A DNA stretch of 10,218 nt, taken from contig CALMSE010000181.1 in assembly GCA_937872275.1 (NCBI GenBank), forward strand, positions 1 through 10,218, given 5' to 3'. The notes beneath the pieces were generated by a model. The model made no database searches. It was given only the letters and a program-made list of their open reading frames with translations, and was not told the DNA's origin. Both the position numbers and the translations under genes were made by a program. Numbering within the stretch: the stretch's first letter is position 1; each line of letters begins with the position of its first letter. Origin of the DNA: an uncultured Leucobacter sp. (GTDB taxonomy: Bacteria; Actinomycetota; Actinomycetes; Actinomycetales; Microbacteriaceae). Shown here piece after piece: positions 1 to 10,114 of this stretch.

Positions 1-123
1 GGCCTCGTGACGCACGCCCCGGCGGTGCCGCCGTCCGGCAACCGGTACGGCGAATCGGTCGTGCGCGAACTGCTGGGCGCCAGATTCATCGAAGAGCGGC
101 CGCTGCCGCAGAGCGGGGAGTAG
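1..123 (+). CDS. dnaX: C-terminal fragment, probable DNA polymerase III subunit gamma/tau (partial)
   Basis: Reading frame 1 is open from the window edge to a TAG at 121-123 and gives 40 residues ending ...RFIEERPLPQSGE. The stretch around GNRYGESVVRELLGARFIEE resembles, from memory, the extreme C-terminus of DnaX (clamp-loader tau subunit) in Microbacteriaceae. DnaX is also the usual upstream neighbour of recR in bacteria. The stop lies 6 bases before the recR start, so the two are probably co-transcribed, and the recR ribosome binding site lies inside this tail. No AAA+ or zinc motif is visible because the body of the gene is outside the window. The call therefore rests on the tail resemblance and the position before recR. 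Confidence 0.55.
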   Translation, partial: GLVTHAPAVPPSGNRYGESVVRELLGARFIEERPLPQSGE

Positions 124-129
124 AAGCGC

Positions 130-738
130 GTGTACGACGGCATCGTCCAAGACCTCATCGATGAATTCGGCCGACTCCCCGGCATCGGGCCGAAGTCGGC
201 GCAGCGCATCGCGTTCCACATCCTGCAGACCCAGAGCTTCGACGTGTCCCGGCTGGCCGAACTGCTGACCGAGGTGCGCGAGCGCGTGCGCTTCTGCGAT
301 CTGTGCGGCAACATCACCGAGCACGAGCGCTGCTCGATCTGCTCGGACCCCCGCCGCGACGCCGGGCTCATCTGCGTCGTGGAGGAGCCGAAGGACGTCG
401 CGGCGATCGAGCGCACGCGCCAGTTCCGGGGCCTGTACCACGTGCTCGGCGGGGCGATCAGCCCGATCGACGGCATCGGTCCCGACGACCTCAGCATCCC
501 GCAGCTCATGCGCCGTCTCAGCGCGGGGGAGGGACAGGAACCGGTGCGAGAGGTGATCCTCGCCACCGACCCCAATCTCGAGGGCGAGGCCACTGCCGCG
601 TACCTCTCGCGGCTGCTCACGAGCATCGAGGTGCCCGTCTCGCGGCTCGCCTCGGGTCTGCCGGTCGGCGGCGATCTCGAGTTCGCCGACGAGGTCACCC
701 TCGGTCGGGCCTTCGAGGGCCGCACGCGGATGGGGTGA
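130..738 (+). CDS. recR: Recombination mediator protein RecR
   Basis: RecR works with RecO (and RecF) in the cytoplasm to load RecA at single-strand gaps during recombinational repair. The 202-aa length is normal for the family (about 200). Visible in order: a helix-hairpin-helix ([18 protein letters not shown], residues 15-32); a four-cysteine zinc finger (C56, C59, C68, C71); a Toprim domain starting at ICVVEEPKD (81-89) with the acidic [10 protein letters not shown] motif (146-155); and the C-terminal [20 protein letters not shown] segment (176-195) typical of RecR. I chose the GTG at 130 because GGGGAG at 115-120 is a well-placed ribosome binding site and the protein then begins [20 protein letters not shown], the family N-terminus. 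It follows the probable dnaX tail after 6 bases, the common dnaX-recR arrangement. The separate ybaB gene often found between them is absent here. Confidence 0.97.
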   Translation: MYDGIVQDLIDEFGRLPGIGPKSAQRIAFHILQTQSFDVSRLAELLTEVRERVRFCDLCGNITEHERCSICSDPRRDAGLICVVEEPKDVAAIERTRQFRGLYHVLGGAISPIDGIGPDDLSIPQLMRRLSAGEGQEPVREVILATDPNLEGEATAAYLSRLLTSIEVPVSRLASGLPVGGDLEFADEVTLGRAFEGRTRMG

Positions 739-754
739 TCGGGGCGACCCCGAT
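738..754 (+). terminator. Possible weak terminator after recR
   Basis: A perfect 7-bp inverted repeat, ATCGGGG (738-744) and CCCCGAT (748-754), with a 3-base loop, begins on the last base of the recR stop codon. No T-run follows, so it could be a weak intrinsic terminator of the GC-rich actinobacterial kind or only chance pairing. Confidence 0.35.
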
Positions 755-869
755 CCGCCCCACTCTCGCCGATCAACGTCCGGCCCGATCGCCTGCTGGC
801 CGGCGTCTGCTGCCCGGCGCCCGGCGTCCGCTGCACCGAGCCGGGCCCTCGGAACCTCGCCCGATCTCA

Positions 870-942
870 TTGCGCACGCGTTTGACGATTGCGCACGAGT
901 TATCGCGGCAAACGGGTGTGCAATGGGCAAACTCGTGCGCAT
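870..942. repeat. 73-bp nested palindrome of four 15-bp boxes
   Basis: Four copies of a 15-bp box close to TTGCGCACGAGTTTG lie at 870-884 (+), 889-903 (+), 909-923 (-) and 928-942 (-). By my count they match that consensus at 14, 13, 12 and 14 of 15 positions. Start-to-start spacing is 19, 20 and 19 bases, and the whole array is symmetric about base 906. Outer boxes pair at 13 of 15 positions and inner boxes at about 11 of 15 including one G-T wobble. Boxes 2 and 4 also share a perfect 12-bp inverted repeat (890-901 with 930-941). Either a multi-site operator for a dimeric regulator, a REP/MITE-like dispersed palindrome, or a structured RNA element would look like this. The sequence alone does not decide. 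It ends 77 bases before the candidate lysC -10. Confidence 0.8.
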
Positions 943-1019
943 CGACATCGACATCGCCCTCGGGCCCACCACCCCGGGCACTCCAAACGGCCCCCAGCCT
1001 GCGGGCATGAGCTCCCGGC

Positions 1020-1025
1020 TAGGAT
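1020..1025 (+). promoter_or_regulatory. Candidate -10 element of the lysC-asd promoter
   Basis: TAGGAT fits the actinobacterial TANNNT -10 pattern. Transcription would start near 1032, giving a leader of about 37 bases before the lysC GTG, too short for a riboswitch. No good -35 is visible 16-18 bases upstream. An alternative AT-rich stretch (1031-1047, including CAAATTTTC) follows immediately. Confidence 0.4.
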
Positions 1026-1068
1026 AGAACTTGGCAAATTTTCTAGGACCCGTGAGGGAGGCGCGCAC

Positions 1069-3431
<2,363 letters not shown>

Positions 3432-3432
3432 T

Positions 3433-3448
3433 CGGCGTCCTGGCGCCG
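3433..3448. terminator. Possible short terminator between convergent asd and phosphoesterase genes
   Basis: Only 28 bases separate the two stop codons. CGGCG (3433-3437) can pair with CGCCG (3444-3448), and GGCGCCGGCGCC at 3442-3453 is fully self-complementary, so alternative short stems are possible on either strand. There is no T-run. Weak evidence. Confidence 0.3.
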
Positions 3449-3459
3449 GCGCCGCCGGA

Positions 3460-4380
3460 TCAGTCGCGCACGGCCTCGAGCGTGATGAGGCTCGCCTCGG
3501 GCCGGCAGGCGAAGCGGATCGGCGCATAGATCGAGGCCCCGAGGCCCGCGCTCACGTTGAGGAACGCCGCATGCTCGGCGTCGTACCAGACGTCCAGGCC
3601 GCGGGCGAGCCGGGGCGGCAGGTCGCAGTTCGAGGTGAGCGCTCCGACGCCCGGCACGCGCACCTGCCCGCCGTGCGTGTGCCCGGCGAGGATCAGTTCC
3701 GCGTCCGCATCGAGCAGCCGGTTCAGCGCGCCCTGGTACGGCGCGTGCACCACGCCGATCCGCGTCACGGGCGTCTTCGCGCGCGGCTTCGGGAGCGCGG
3801 CGATCGCCTCGTCCATCTTCTCGGCGTCGTCGTATCGGATGTGCGGATCGCCGAGGCCGAACAGCAGGGCGGTGGTGCCGCGCAGCTCGATGCGCTGAGC
3901 CGCGTTGTTCAGGTCGGCGAAGCCGAGCTCCACGAGACCGCGGGTGAGCGCGGCATTGTCGAGATCCGGTGTGCGGGTGCTCCTGCGGCTCGGCTCGCGC
4001 AGGTACGCCAGCGGATTCTTCGGGATCGGGCCGTAGTAGTCGTTCGAGCCGTGCACGAAGACCGTCGCGATGCCGGCCTCCGAGAAGGGCCGCAGCGCGT
4101 GGAGCAGGGGACCCCGGGCGAAGCGGTGCCCCATCAAGTCGCCGGTGAGCACCACGAGATCGGGGCGGAGCTCGACGAGGCGCCGTACCCAGGAGATCTT
4201 GCGGTGCTGCCAGGGCGCCAGGTGCAGATCGCTCAGCTGCAGCACCCGCAGCGGCGTCGCCCCGGCGGGCAGCACCGGCAGGGTGTGCCGCCGCAGGGCG
4301 AACAGCCTCGGCTCCACCAGGGTCGCCCAGGCGGTCGCCCCGAGGGCCGCGGCCCCCAAGGCCTTCGCGACTCGACTCAT
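3460..4380 (-). CDS. Calcineurin-like metallophosphoesterase, membrane-anchored
   Basis: A 306-aa binuclear-metal phosphoesterase of the YaeI/YkuE-like group; the substrate is unknown. Metal-site motifs appear in order: DLH (Asp51, His53), TGDLMG (Asp81), GSND (111-114, Asn113 in place of the usual GNHD wording), VVHAP (His212) and GHTHGGQ (His234, His236). Residues about 7-28 (ALGAAALGATAWATLVEP) form one hydrophobic stretch, suggesting an N-terminal anchor or uncleaved signal with the catalytic domain outside. The start is the ATG at 4380, whose first bases overlap the stop of the PBP gene (ATGA, 4377-4380). An upstream extension in the same frame is only a shadow of the PBP gene. The coupling to a cell-wall synthase is also seen, from memory, as Rv3682-Rv3683 in M. 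tuberculosis. It implies an envelope role, but no reaction can be named. Confidence 0.9.
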   Translation of the reverse strand: MSRVAKALGAAALGATAWATLVEPRLFALRRHTLPVLPAGATPLRVLQLSDLHLAPWQHRKISWVRRLVELRPDLVVLTGDLMGHRFARGPLLHALRPFSEAGIATVFVHGSNDYYGPIPKNPLAYLREPSRRSTRTPDLDNAALTRGLVELGFADLNNAAQRIELRGTTALLFGLGDPHIRYDDAEKMDEAIAALPKPRAKTPVTRIGVVHAPYQGALNRLLDADAELILAGHTHGGQVRVPGVGALTSNCDLPPRLARGLDVWYDAEHAAFLNVSAGLGASIYAPIRFACRPEASLITLEAVRD

Positions 4381-7049
4381 GCGCAGTCGACCATCACCCG
4401 CACCTGGTTGGTGCGGATCGCCTCGGTGCCGCTCGCCGGGTCCAGCGAGTCGAACGGCTTGGCGCCCAGGTTGCCCCCGCCGCCGGTGCCCGGCTTGCAG
4501 ATGATCGAGACCGAGCTGAAGCCCTCGTTGTTGAGGATGGTCTTCGCCGCGTTGCCGTCGCTGCCGTCCGGGATGTCGGGGATCGTCGACATGCTGCCGT
4601 TGCTGCGGTAGATCGTGATGTCGGTGCCCTGCGGGGCGCCTTCGCCGGCGGCCGGGTTGGTGCTCGAGACCATGCCCGCGGTGACCGACGAGTCGGCCGT
4701 GCCGCCGTCCGTCACGCTGAAGCCGAGCGAGGTCAGCAGCTGAGACGCCTCGTCGTAGCCCTTGCCCCTCACGTCCGGCACGGTGACGAGCGTCGTCTTC
4801 GTGGCCGTCTCGGGCGGCGGCGGGAACGCGTCGCCGCCGTACTTGGCGTCGGCGACGTCCATCATCGCCGGCCAGATGGCCTGGTCGGCGATCATGAGGC
4901 CGGTCCATCCGCCGAAGAGCTGGGTCGAGACCTTGCCGGTGACATTGCCCACCCAGGTGGCCGTGGCGACGCGCGTGCTCGCGCCGACGGTCCAGTTGTC
5001 GACCACGTCATCGGTGGTTCCGGTCTTGGCGAGATGCGGGACCCCGATCGCCGAGCGGGCGTGGCGGGCGAGGCCGTTGTTGACGGCGTACTCGAGCGCG
5101 TAGGCGACGCCCGCCGCGACCTCGGGAGTCACGCCGTTCTTGCACTGGCTCTTGGTGAACGGCACGTCTTCGCCGTCGGGGCCGGTGATGCTGTCGATCG
5201 GCACCGGGGTGCACACCATGCCGCCGCCCGCGAAGGCGGCGAAGGCGGTGGCCATGGTGATCGGGGCGATCTCGTCGGTACCCGCGTAGACGCCGGCGGG
5301 CACCACGGTGAGGTCGCGCGGGTCGTTGTTCAGGGTGGGGGCCTTGATCGTGTCCACGAATTCCTGGCTCACCAGCCCCAGATCGGCCTCCTCCTGCGTC
5401 CACACCGGCTGATTCGAGGCGCGATGCACGCCCAGATTCTGCGCGGTCCGGAAGGTGTCGCAGAGGTCCATCTTCTGCTGCATCGAGACCACGCCGCCGT
5501 TGATGGAGTTCGCGATCACGTTCAGCACCGACTGGTTCCCGTGCTGCCGACCCTGGTCGTTCTGGAAGGTGAAGGATCCGGTGCCGTAGACGCCGCCGAG
5601 GCACTCGGCCTTGAAGCTCTGGTACTGCACGGTACGGCCGTTGGCGTTGACCACCTCGCGCACCGAGTGGCCCGAGTTGATCCACTCGGCGAGGGTCAGC
5701 GCCTTGAAGGTCGACCCGACCTGGAAGCCGCTGGAGCCGCCGTACTCCTTGTCGGTGTTGTAGTTGATGGCGGTGACCCCCGGATTCGCATCGAGCACCG
5801 CGGGGTCGTTGCTGAAGGGCCGGTTCTGCACCATGGCCAGCACGCGGCCGGTGCCGACCTCGACGCTGACGCTCGCGGCGCCGACATCGATGCCGTCCAT
5901 GACCTGCGGCACCTCGGCCTGCACCGAGGCGAGGCCGGCGGCCTGGATGTCGAGGTCGATCGTGCTCACGATCTTCAGCCCGCCGCGCAGGAAGTTGAAC
6001 TCGCGCTCGTCGACGCTGTTGCCGAAGCTCGGGTCGTTCTCGATGTAGAGCTGCACGTAGTTGCAGAAGTGGCCGAGACCGATGTTCTCGGCGACCGCGC
6101 ACCCGGACTGCCGGGGCGTGATGTTCGGGGTCACCGGCGTCGCGACGGCCTCGTCGTGCTGCGCCTGGGTGATGCGGCCGGTCTCGAGCATCTTGCCGAG
6201 GATGTAGTTGCGGCGCGCCTCGTTGTTCGGGATGTTCTGCTCGAGGTCGATCTGCAGGATGGAGGGGTTCTGCACGATCGCGACGAGGCTCGCGGCCTCG
6301 GCGAGGGTCACATCGGCGGCGCTCTTGCCGTAGTAGTACTGCGCGGCCGACTCGATGCCGTAGTTGGTGCGGCCGAACAGCGCGATGTTCAGGTAGCCGA
6401 GCAGGATCTCGTCCTTCGAGTACTGCTTCTCGATGCTGACCGCGTAGCGGATCTCCTGCAGCTTGCGGTCGACGTCCTGCCGCATGGCGTTCTGGTACGC
6501 GGCCTCGCGCTCGGCCTCGTCGGGGATCGCCTCCGCCTCCTGCACGAGCACGTTGCGCACGTACTGCATCGTGATCGTCGAAGCGCCGCCGCTGTCTTGA
6601 CCGGCCACCTGGCCGAGCGCAGCGCGGCCGAGCCCGAGCACGTCGACGCCGCTGTGCGAGTAGAAGCGCGGATCCTCCGCCGCGACCGCGGCGTCCTTGA
6701 CGTACTGCGAGATCTGGTCCCAGCCCACCATCTCGCGGTTCTGCGCGAAGAAGGTGGCGACCTCGATCTCCGATCCGTCGGAGGTCTTGGCGTAGATGGT
6801 CGAGGGCTGCGCGAGCCGACCGGGGTTGATGTGGTCGGGGAGATCGTTGAAGATCTCGATCGCGCTCTTCGCCGCGGCGCCGCTGATGGCGACGACGGGG
6901 GTGACCGCGGCCGTGAGCAGCACGCCGGCGACGACGCTCATGACGACCGCTCCGAGGAAGCCGCCGATCACGCCGCCGGCGCTACGGGGCTTCGCGGTGC
7001 GGGGCGCTCGGCGGCGCTCGCTCGAAGACTTGGACGAGGTTGAAGCCAT
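4377..7049 (-). CDS. Bifunctional class A penicillin-binding protein with PASTA domains (PonA-like)
   Basis: Polymerises glycan strands from lipid II and cross-links them outside the membrane. The ATG at 7049 gives 890 aa: a basic cytoplasmic tail (1-25); one membrane helix (about 27-56); a GT51 glycosyltransferase with AAEDPRFYSHSGVD (123-136, catalytic Glu125), GGASTITMQYVRN (154-166) and RKLQEIRYAVSIE (195-207); and a transpeptidase with GSTFK (Ser446/Lys449), SIN (515-517) and AKTGTT (Lys675-Gly677). A PASTA domain follows (about 756-816), then a degenerate second one (about 820-888). All eight cysteines are extracytoplasmic. A TTG at 7079 would add ten residues. I prefer the ATG, which lacks a ribosome binding site but sits 8 bases after a TACGCT -10, as for a leaderless mRNA. 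It is first in an operon with the overlapping phosphoesterase gene. The PonA2 type is the nearest match I recognise. Confidence 0.95.
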   Translation of the reverse strand: MASTSSKSSSERRRAPRTAKPRSAGGVIGGFLGAVVMSVVAGVLLTAAVTPVVAISGAAAKSAIEIFNDLPDHINPGRLAQPSTIYAKTSDGSEIEVATFFAQNREMVGWDQISQYVKDAAVAAEDPRFYSHSGVDVLGLGRAALGQVAGQDSGGASTITMQYVRNVLVQEAEAIPDEAEREAAYQNAMRQDVDRKLQEIRYAVSIEKQYSKDEILLGYLNIALFGRTNYGIESAAQYYYGKSAADVTLAEAASLVAIVQNPSILQIDLEQNIPNNEARRNYILGKMLETGRITQAQHDEAVATPVTPNITPRQSGCAVAENIGLGHFCNYVQLYIENDPSFGNSVDEREFNFLRGGLKIVSTIDLDIQAAGLASVQAEVPQVMDGIDVGAASVSVEVGTGRVLAMVQNRPFSNDPAVLDANPGVTAINYNTDKEYGGSSGFQVGSTFKALTLAEWINSGHSVREVVNANGRTVQYQSFKAECLGGVYGTGSFTFQNDQGRQHGNQSVLNVIANSINGGVVSMQQKMDLCDTFRTAQNLGVHRASNQPVWTQEEADLGLVSQEFVDTIKAPTLNNDPRDLTVVPAGVYAGTDEIAPITMATAFAAFAGGGMVCTPVPIDSITGPDGEDVPFTKSQCKNGVTPEVAAGVAYALEYAVNNGLARHARSAIGVPHLAKTGTTDDVVDNWTVGASTRVATATWVGNVTGKVSTQLFGGWTGLMIADQAIWPAMMDVADAKYGGDAFPPPPETATKTTLVTVPDVRGKGYDEASQLLTSLGFSVTDGGTADSSVTAGMVSSTNPAAGEGAPQGTDITIYRSNGSMSTIPDIPDGSDGNAAKTILNNEGFSSVSIICKPGTGGGGNLGAKPFDSLDPASGTEAIRTNQVRVMVDCA

Positions 7050-7056
7050 AGGATAA

Positions 7057-7062
7057 AGCGTA
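7057..7062 (-). promoter_or_regulatory. Candidate -10 for a leaderless PBP transcript
   Basis: Read on the minus strand, TACGCT (TANNNT type) ends 8 bases before the A of the PBP ATG at 7049. No ribosome binding site precedes that ATG. Leaderless transcripts with this geometry are common in actinobacteria. A TTGTCA resembling a -35 lies at 7074-7079, too close for this -10 but 18 bases before an alternative TATCCT. That alternative would place the start point after the ATG, so I prefer TACGCT. Confidence 0.4.
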
Positions 7063-7086
7063 GGCGACGCGGCTGACAATCGCCTA
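7061..7086. promoter_or_regulatory. Inverted repeat in the divergent PBP / DUF4177 intergenic region
   Basis: TAGGCGA (7061-7067) and TCGCCTA (7080-7086) form a perfect 7-bp inverted repeat with a 12-base spacer, centred just upstream of the candidate PBP -10. Position and symmetry suit an operator, but 7-bp arms can arise by chance. A second small stem (CGCCGG 7093-7098, CCGGCG 7102-7107, loop TTT) lies next to it. Confidence 0.35.
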
Positions 7087-7165
7087 TCGGGGCGCCGGTT
7101 TCCGGCGAGTCCGGGGGCGTTGCCGCGCCGTCTCAGCCAGTCAGCAACCGTATCGAGGAGGCTCC

Positions 7166-7339
7166 ATGAGCGAATCGTCCGAGGCCGCGCAGCAGCGCTG
7201 GGAGTATTTCGTGACCCCGCTGCTGCTGCACAACGAGGCGCAGATCCTGAACAACTGGGGCCAGCAGGGCTGGGAGCTCGTGCAGATCATCGAGGGCCCC
7301 GCCGGCGGCAACGTCGCATATCTCAAGAGGAGGGCCTGA
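7166..7339 (+). CDS. DUF4177-like small protein
   Basis: A 57-aa protein without an assigned reaction. After a polar N-terminus it shows RWEYFVTPLLLHNEAQILNN (11-30), then WGQQGWELVQII and a closing AYLKRR. The WEY, GWELV and YLKR elements are the hallmark of DUF4177-type proteins, thought to be small cytoplasmic alpha/beta folds. The start is secure: GAGGAG at 7155-7160 lies 5 bases before the ATG. The stop is 3 bases before the RidA start, and the AGGAGGG serving RidA (7328-7334) is read here as the codons for the final Lys-Arg-Arg-Ala. The two genes are thus coupled. From memory, M. tuberculosis Rv3678A-Rv3678c has the same pair, so a functional link with RidA is likely though undefined. 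Confidence 0.9.
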   Translation: MSESSEAAQQRWEYFVTPLLLHNEAQILNNWGQQGWELVQIIEGPAGGNVAYLKRRA

Positions 7340-7342
7340 GCC

Positions 7343-7807
7343 ATGCCGGTCATCGAGGATCGTCTCCGCGAGTTGGGCTACGAAGTGCCCGACGTCGCCG
7401 CCCCCGTCGCCGCCTACGTGCCGGCGCTGCGCCGCGGCAATCTGGTCTACACCGCAGGCCAGCTGCCCTTCGTCGACGGCGAACTGCCCGCGACCGGCAA
7501 GGTCGGCGCCGAGGTCACCGCCGAGCAGGCCGAGGATCTCGCGCGTCAGTGCGCGCTCAACGGCCTCGCCGCCGCGCGCGGCGTGCTCGGAACGCTCGAC
7601 CGCATCACCCAGGTGGTGAAGGTCACGGCCTTCGTCGCCTCCGACCCCTCCTTCACGGGGCAGCCGGGCGTCGCGAACGGCGCCTCGGTCTTCCTGGGCC
7701 GGGTCTTCGGCGACACCGGCATCCACGTGCGCTCGGCCGTGGGCGTCGCGGTGCTGCCGCTCGATGCTCCCGTCGAGATCGAGTTCGTGTTCGAGGTCGA
7801 GGAGTAG
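7343..7807 (+). CDS. RidA/YjgF/YER057c family protein
   Basis: RidA-type enamine/imine deaminases hydrolyse reactive 2-aminoacrylate and related intermediates released by PLP enzymes such as threonine/serine dehydratase. This 154-aa protein carries an N-terminal extension (about residues 1-30) over the E. coli form (about 128 aa). YTAGQLPF starts the conserved core, LNGLAAARGVLGTLDRI and KVTAFVASDP follow, and the end is HVRSAVGVAVLPLDAPVEIEF. Arg130 and Glu145 have the same 15-residue separation as the E. coli catalytic Arg105 and Glu120, so I expect an active deaminase, though the substrate could differ from true RidA. ATG at 7343 has AGGAGGG at 7328-7334, 8 bases upstream. It is co-transcribed with the DUF4177 gene and faces acs across a strong terminator. 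Confidence 0.92.
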   Translation: MPVIEDRLRELGYEVPDVAAPVAAYVPALRRGNLVYTAGQLPFVDGELPATGKVGAEVTAEQAEDLARQCALNGLAAARGVLGTLDRITQVVKVTAFVASDPSFTGQPGVANGASVFLGRVFGDTGIHVRSAVGVAVLPLDAPVEIEFVFEVEE

Positions 7808-7858
7808 CCGCCGCCGAGGCGCGGTCGAGGCGTCGGCGCGGGAGCGCCGGGCGCAGGA

Positions 7859-7897
7859 AGGCGGGGGCGGATCGCCAGGTGCGATCCGCCCCCGCCT
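7859..7897. terminator. Strong bidirectional terminator between ridA-like gene and acs
   Basis: A perfect 17-bp stem (7859-7875 with 7881-7897) encloses the 5-base loop CAGGT. A further GCAGG (7853-7857) can pair with CCTGC (7901-7905) beyond small mismatches. It lies between two convergent genes, 51 bases after the RidA stop and 16 bases past the acs stop in acs reading direction. There is no long T-run, as is common in GC-rich actinobacteria. Confidence 0.88.
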
Positions 7898-7913
7898 CTG
7901 CCTGCGGCGCCGC

Positions 7914-9908
<1,995 letters not shown>

Positions 9909-9959
9909 GGACGCCGTTATCCCGTCTGTGCCGAAGCACCTCTGCGTGCGCGTGCTGCC

Positions 9960-9988
9960 AGGTTAAAATATATTTCTCGTCGGGGCAA
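9960..9988 (-). promoter_or_regulatory. Probable acs promoter with AT-rich palindromic spacer
   Basis: On the minus strand TTGCCC (9983-9988) and TAACCT (9960-9965) are separated by exactly 17 bases, a good -35/-10 pair. Transcription would start near 9953, giving a leader of about 45 bases. The spacer contains the 10-bp palindrome AAATATATTT (9966-9975), part of a 13-base run of A and T only (9963-9975), which is exceptional in this GC-rich sequence and could be a regulator site or a melting aid. Confidence 0.5.
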
Positions 9989-10114
9989 GTGCGGGGGGCG
10001 GATCCTGCAACGCTTTCGCCGTGCACAGCGCCCGGGGGCCTGTGAATCCGCCCGGCCCTCCACAGATCGCCGCAGGAGGCCGTTCCGCCCCGTCACCGCT
10101 GCTTGGCTGGGGGC
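9989..10114. other. Upstream region between acs promoter and window end
   Basis: GC-rich sequence without a confident gene. It contains three copies of CACAG/CTGTG (10024-10028, 10040-10044, 10061-10065), two of which can pair across 16 bases. An A-G rich AGGAGG at 10074-10079 looks like a ribosome binding site but has no start codon 5-12 bases after it. It is probably the control region of acs and of a + strand gene starting near or beyond the right edge. Confidence 0.4.

Larger units (their letters stand above)
739..1068. other. Non-coding gap between recR and lysC
   Basis: 330 bases with no gene I can support. The first part (about 755-868) is plain GC-rich sequence. The middle holds the four-box palindrome at 870-942. 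The end holds a candidate promoter (-10 at 1020-1025) and the lysC ribosome binding site. Open frames cross the gap in two frames but have low-complexity Arg/Pro/His-rich translations typical of non-coding GC-rich DNA. One of them merely extends lysC upstream without a ribosome binding site. Confidence 0.75.

Noticed and set aside
870..942. Palindrome boxes as DnaA boxes or an origin
   Set aside because: TTGCGCACG shares only part of the actinobacterial DnaA box TTGTCCACA, there is no AT-rich unwinding region, and no dnaA/dnaN genes are next to it.
870..942. CRISPR array
   Set aside because: Boxes alternate in orientation, are only 15 bp and are separated by 4-5 bases, so there are no spacers and no cas genes.
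889..1068. Upstream in-frame extension of lysC from an ATG at 889
   Set aside because: No ribosome binding site, low-complexity Arg/His/Pro-rich translation, overlaps the palindrome, and the GTG at 1069 gives the family N-terminus with a good ribosome binding site.
1032..1068. Lysine riboswitch before lysC
   Set aside because: The likely leader is under 40 bases and no lysine riboswitch core is visible.
4911..5080. Possible frameshift in the PBP because several frames are open
   Set aside because: One uninterrupted frame contains GT51, transpeptidase and PASTA motifs in the correct order and spacing.
5034..7043. 669-codon open frame antisense to the PBP gene
   Set aside because: Translation is Ala/Val/Asp/Arg/His-rich without motifs, a common artefact opposite GC-rich genes. 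The PBP strand carries all catalytic motifs.
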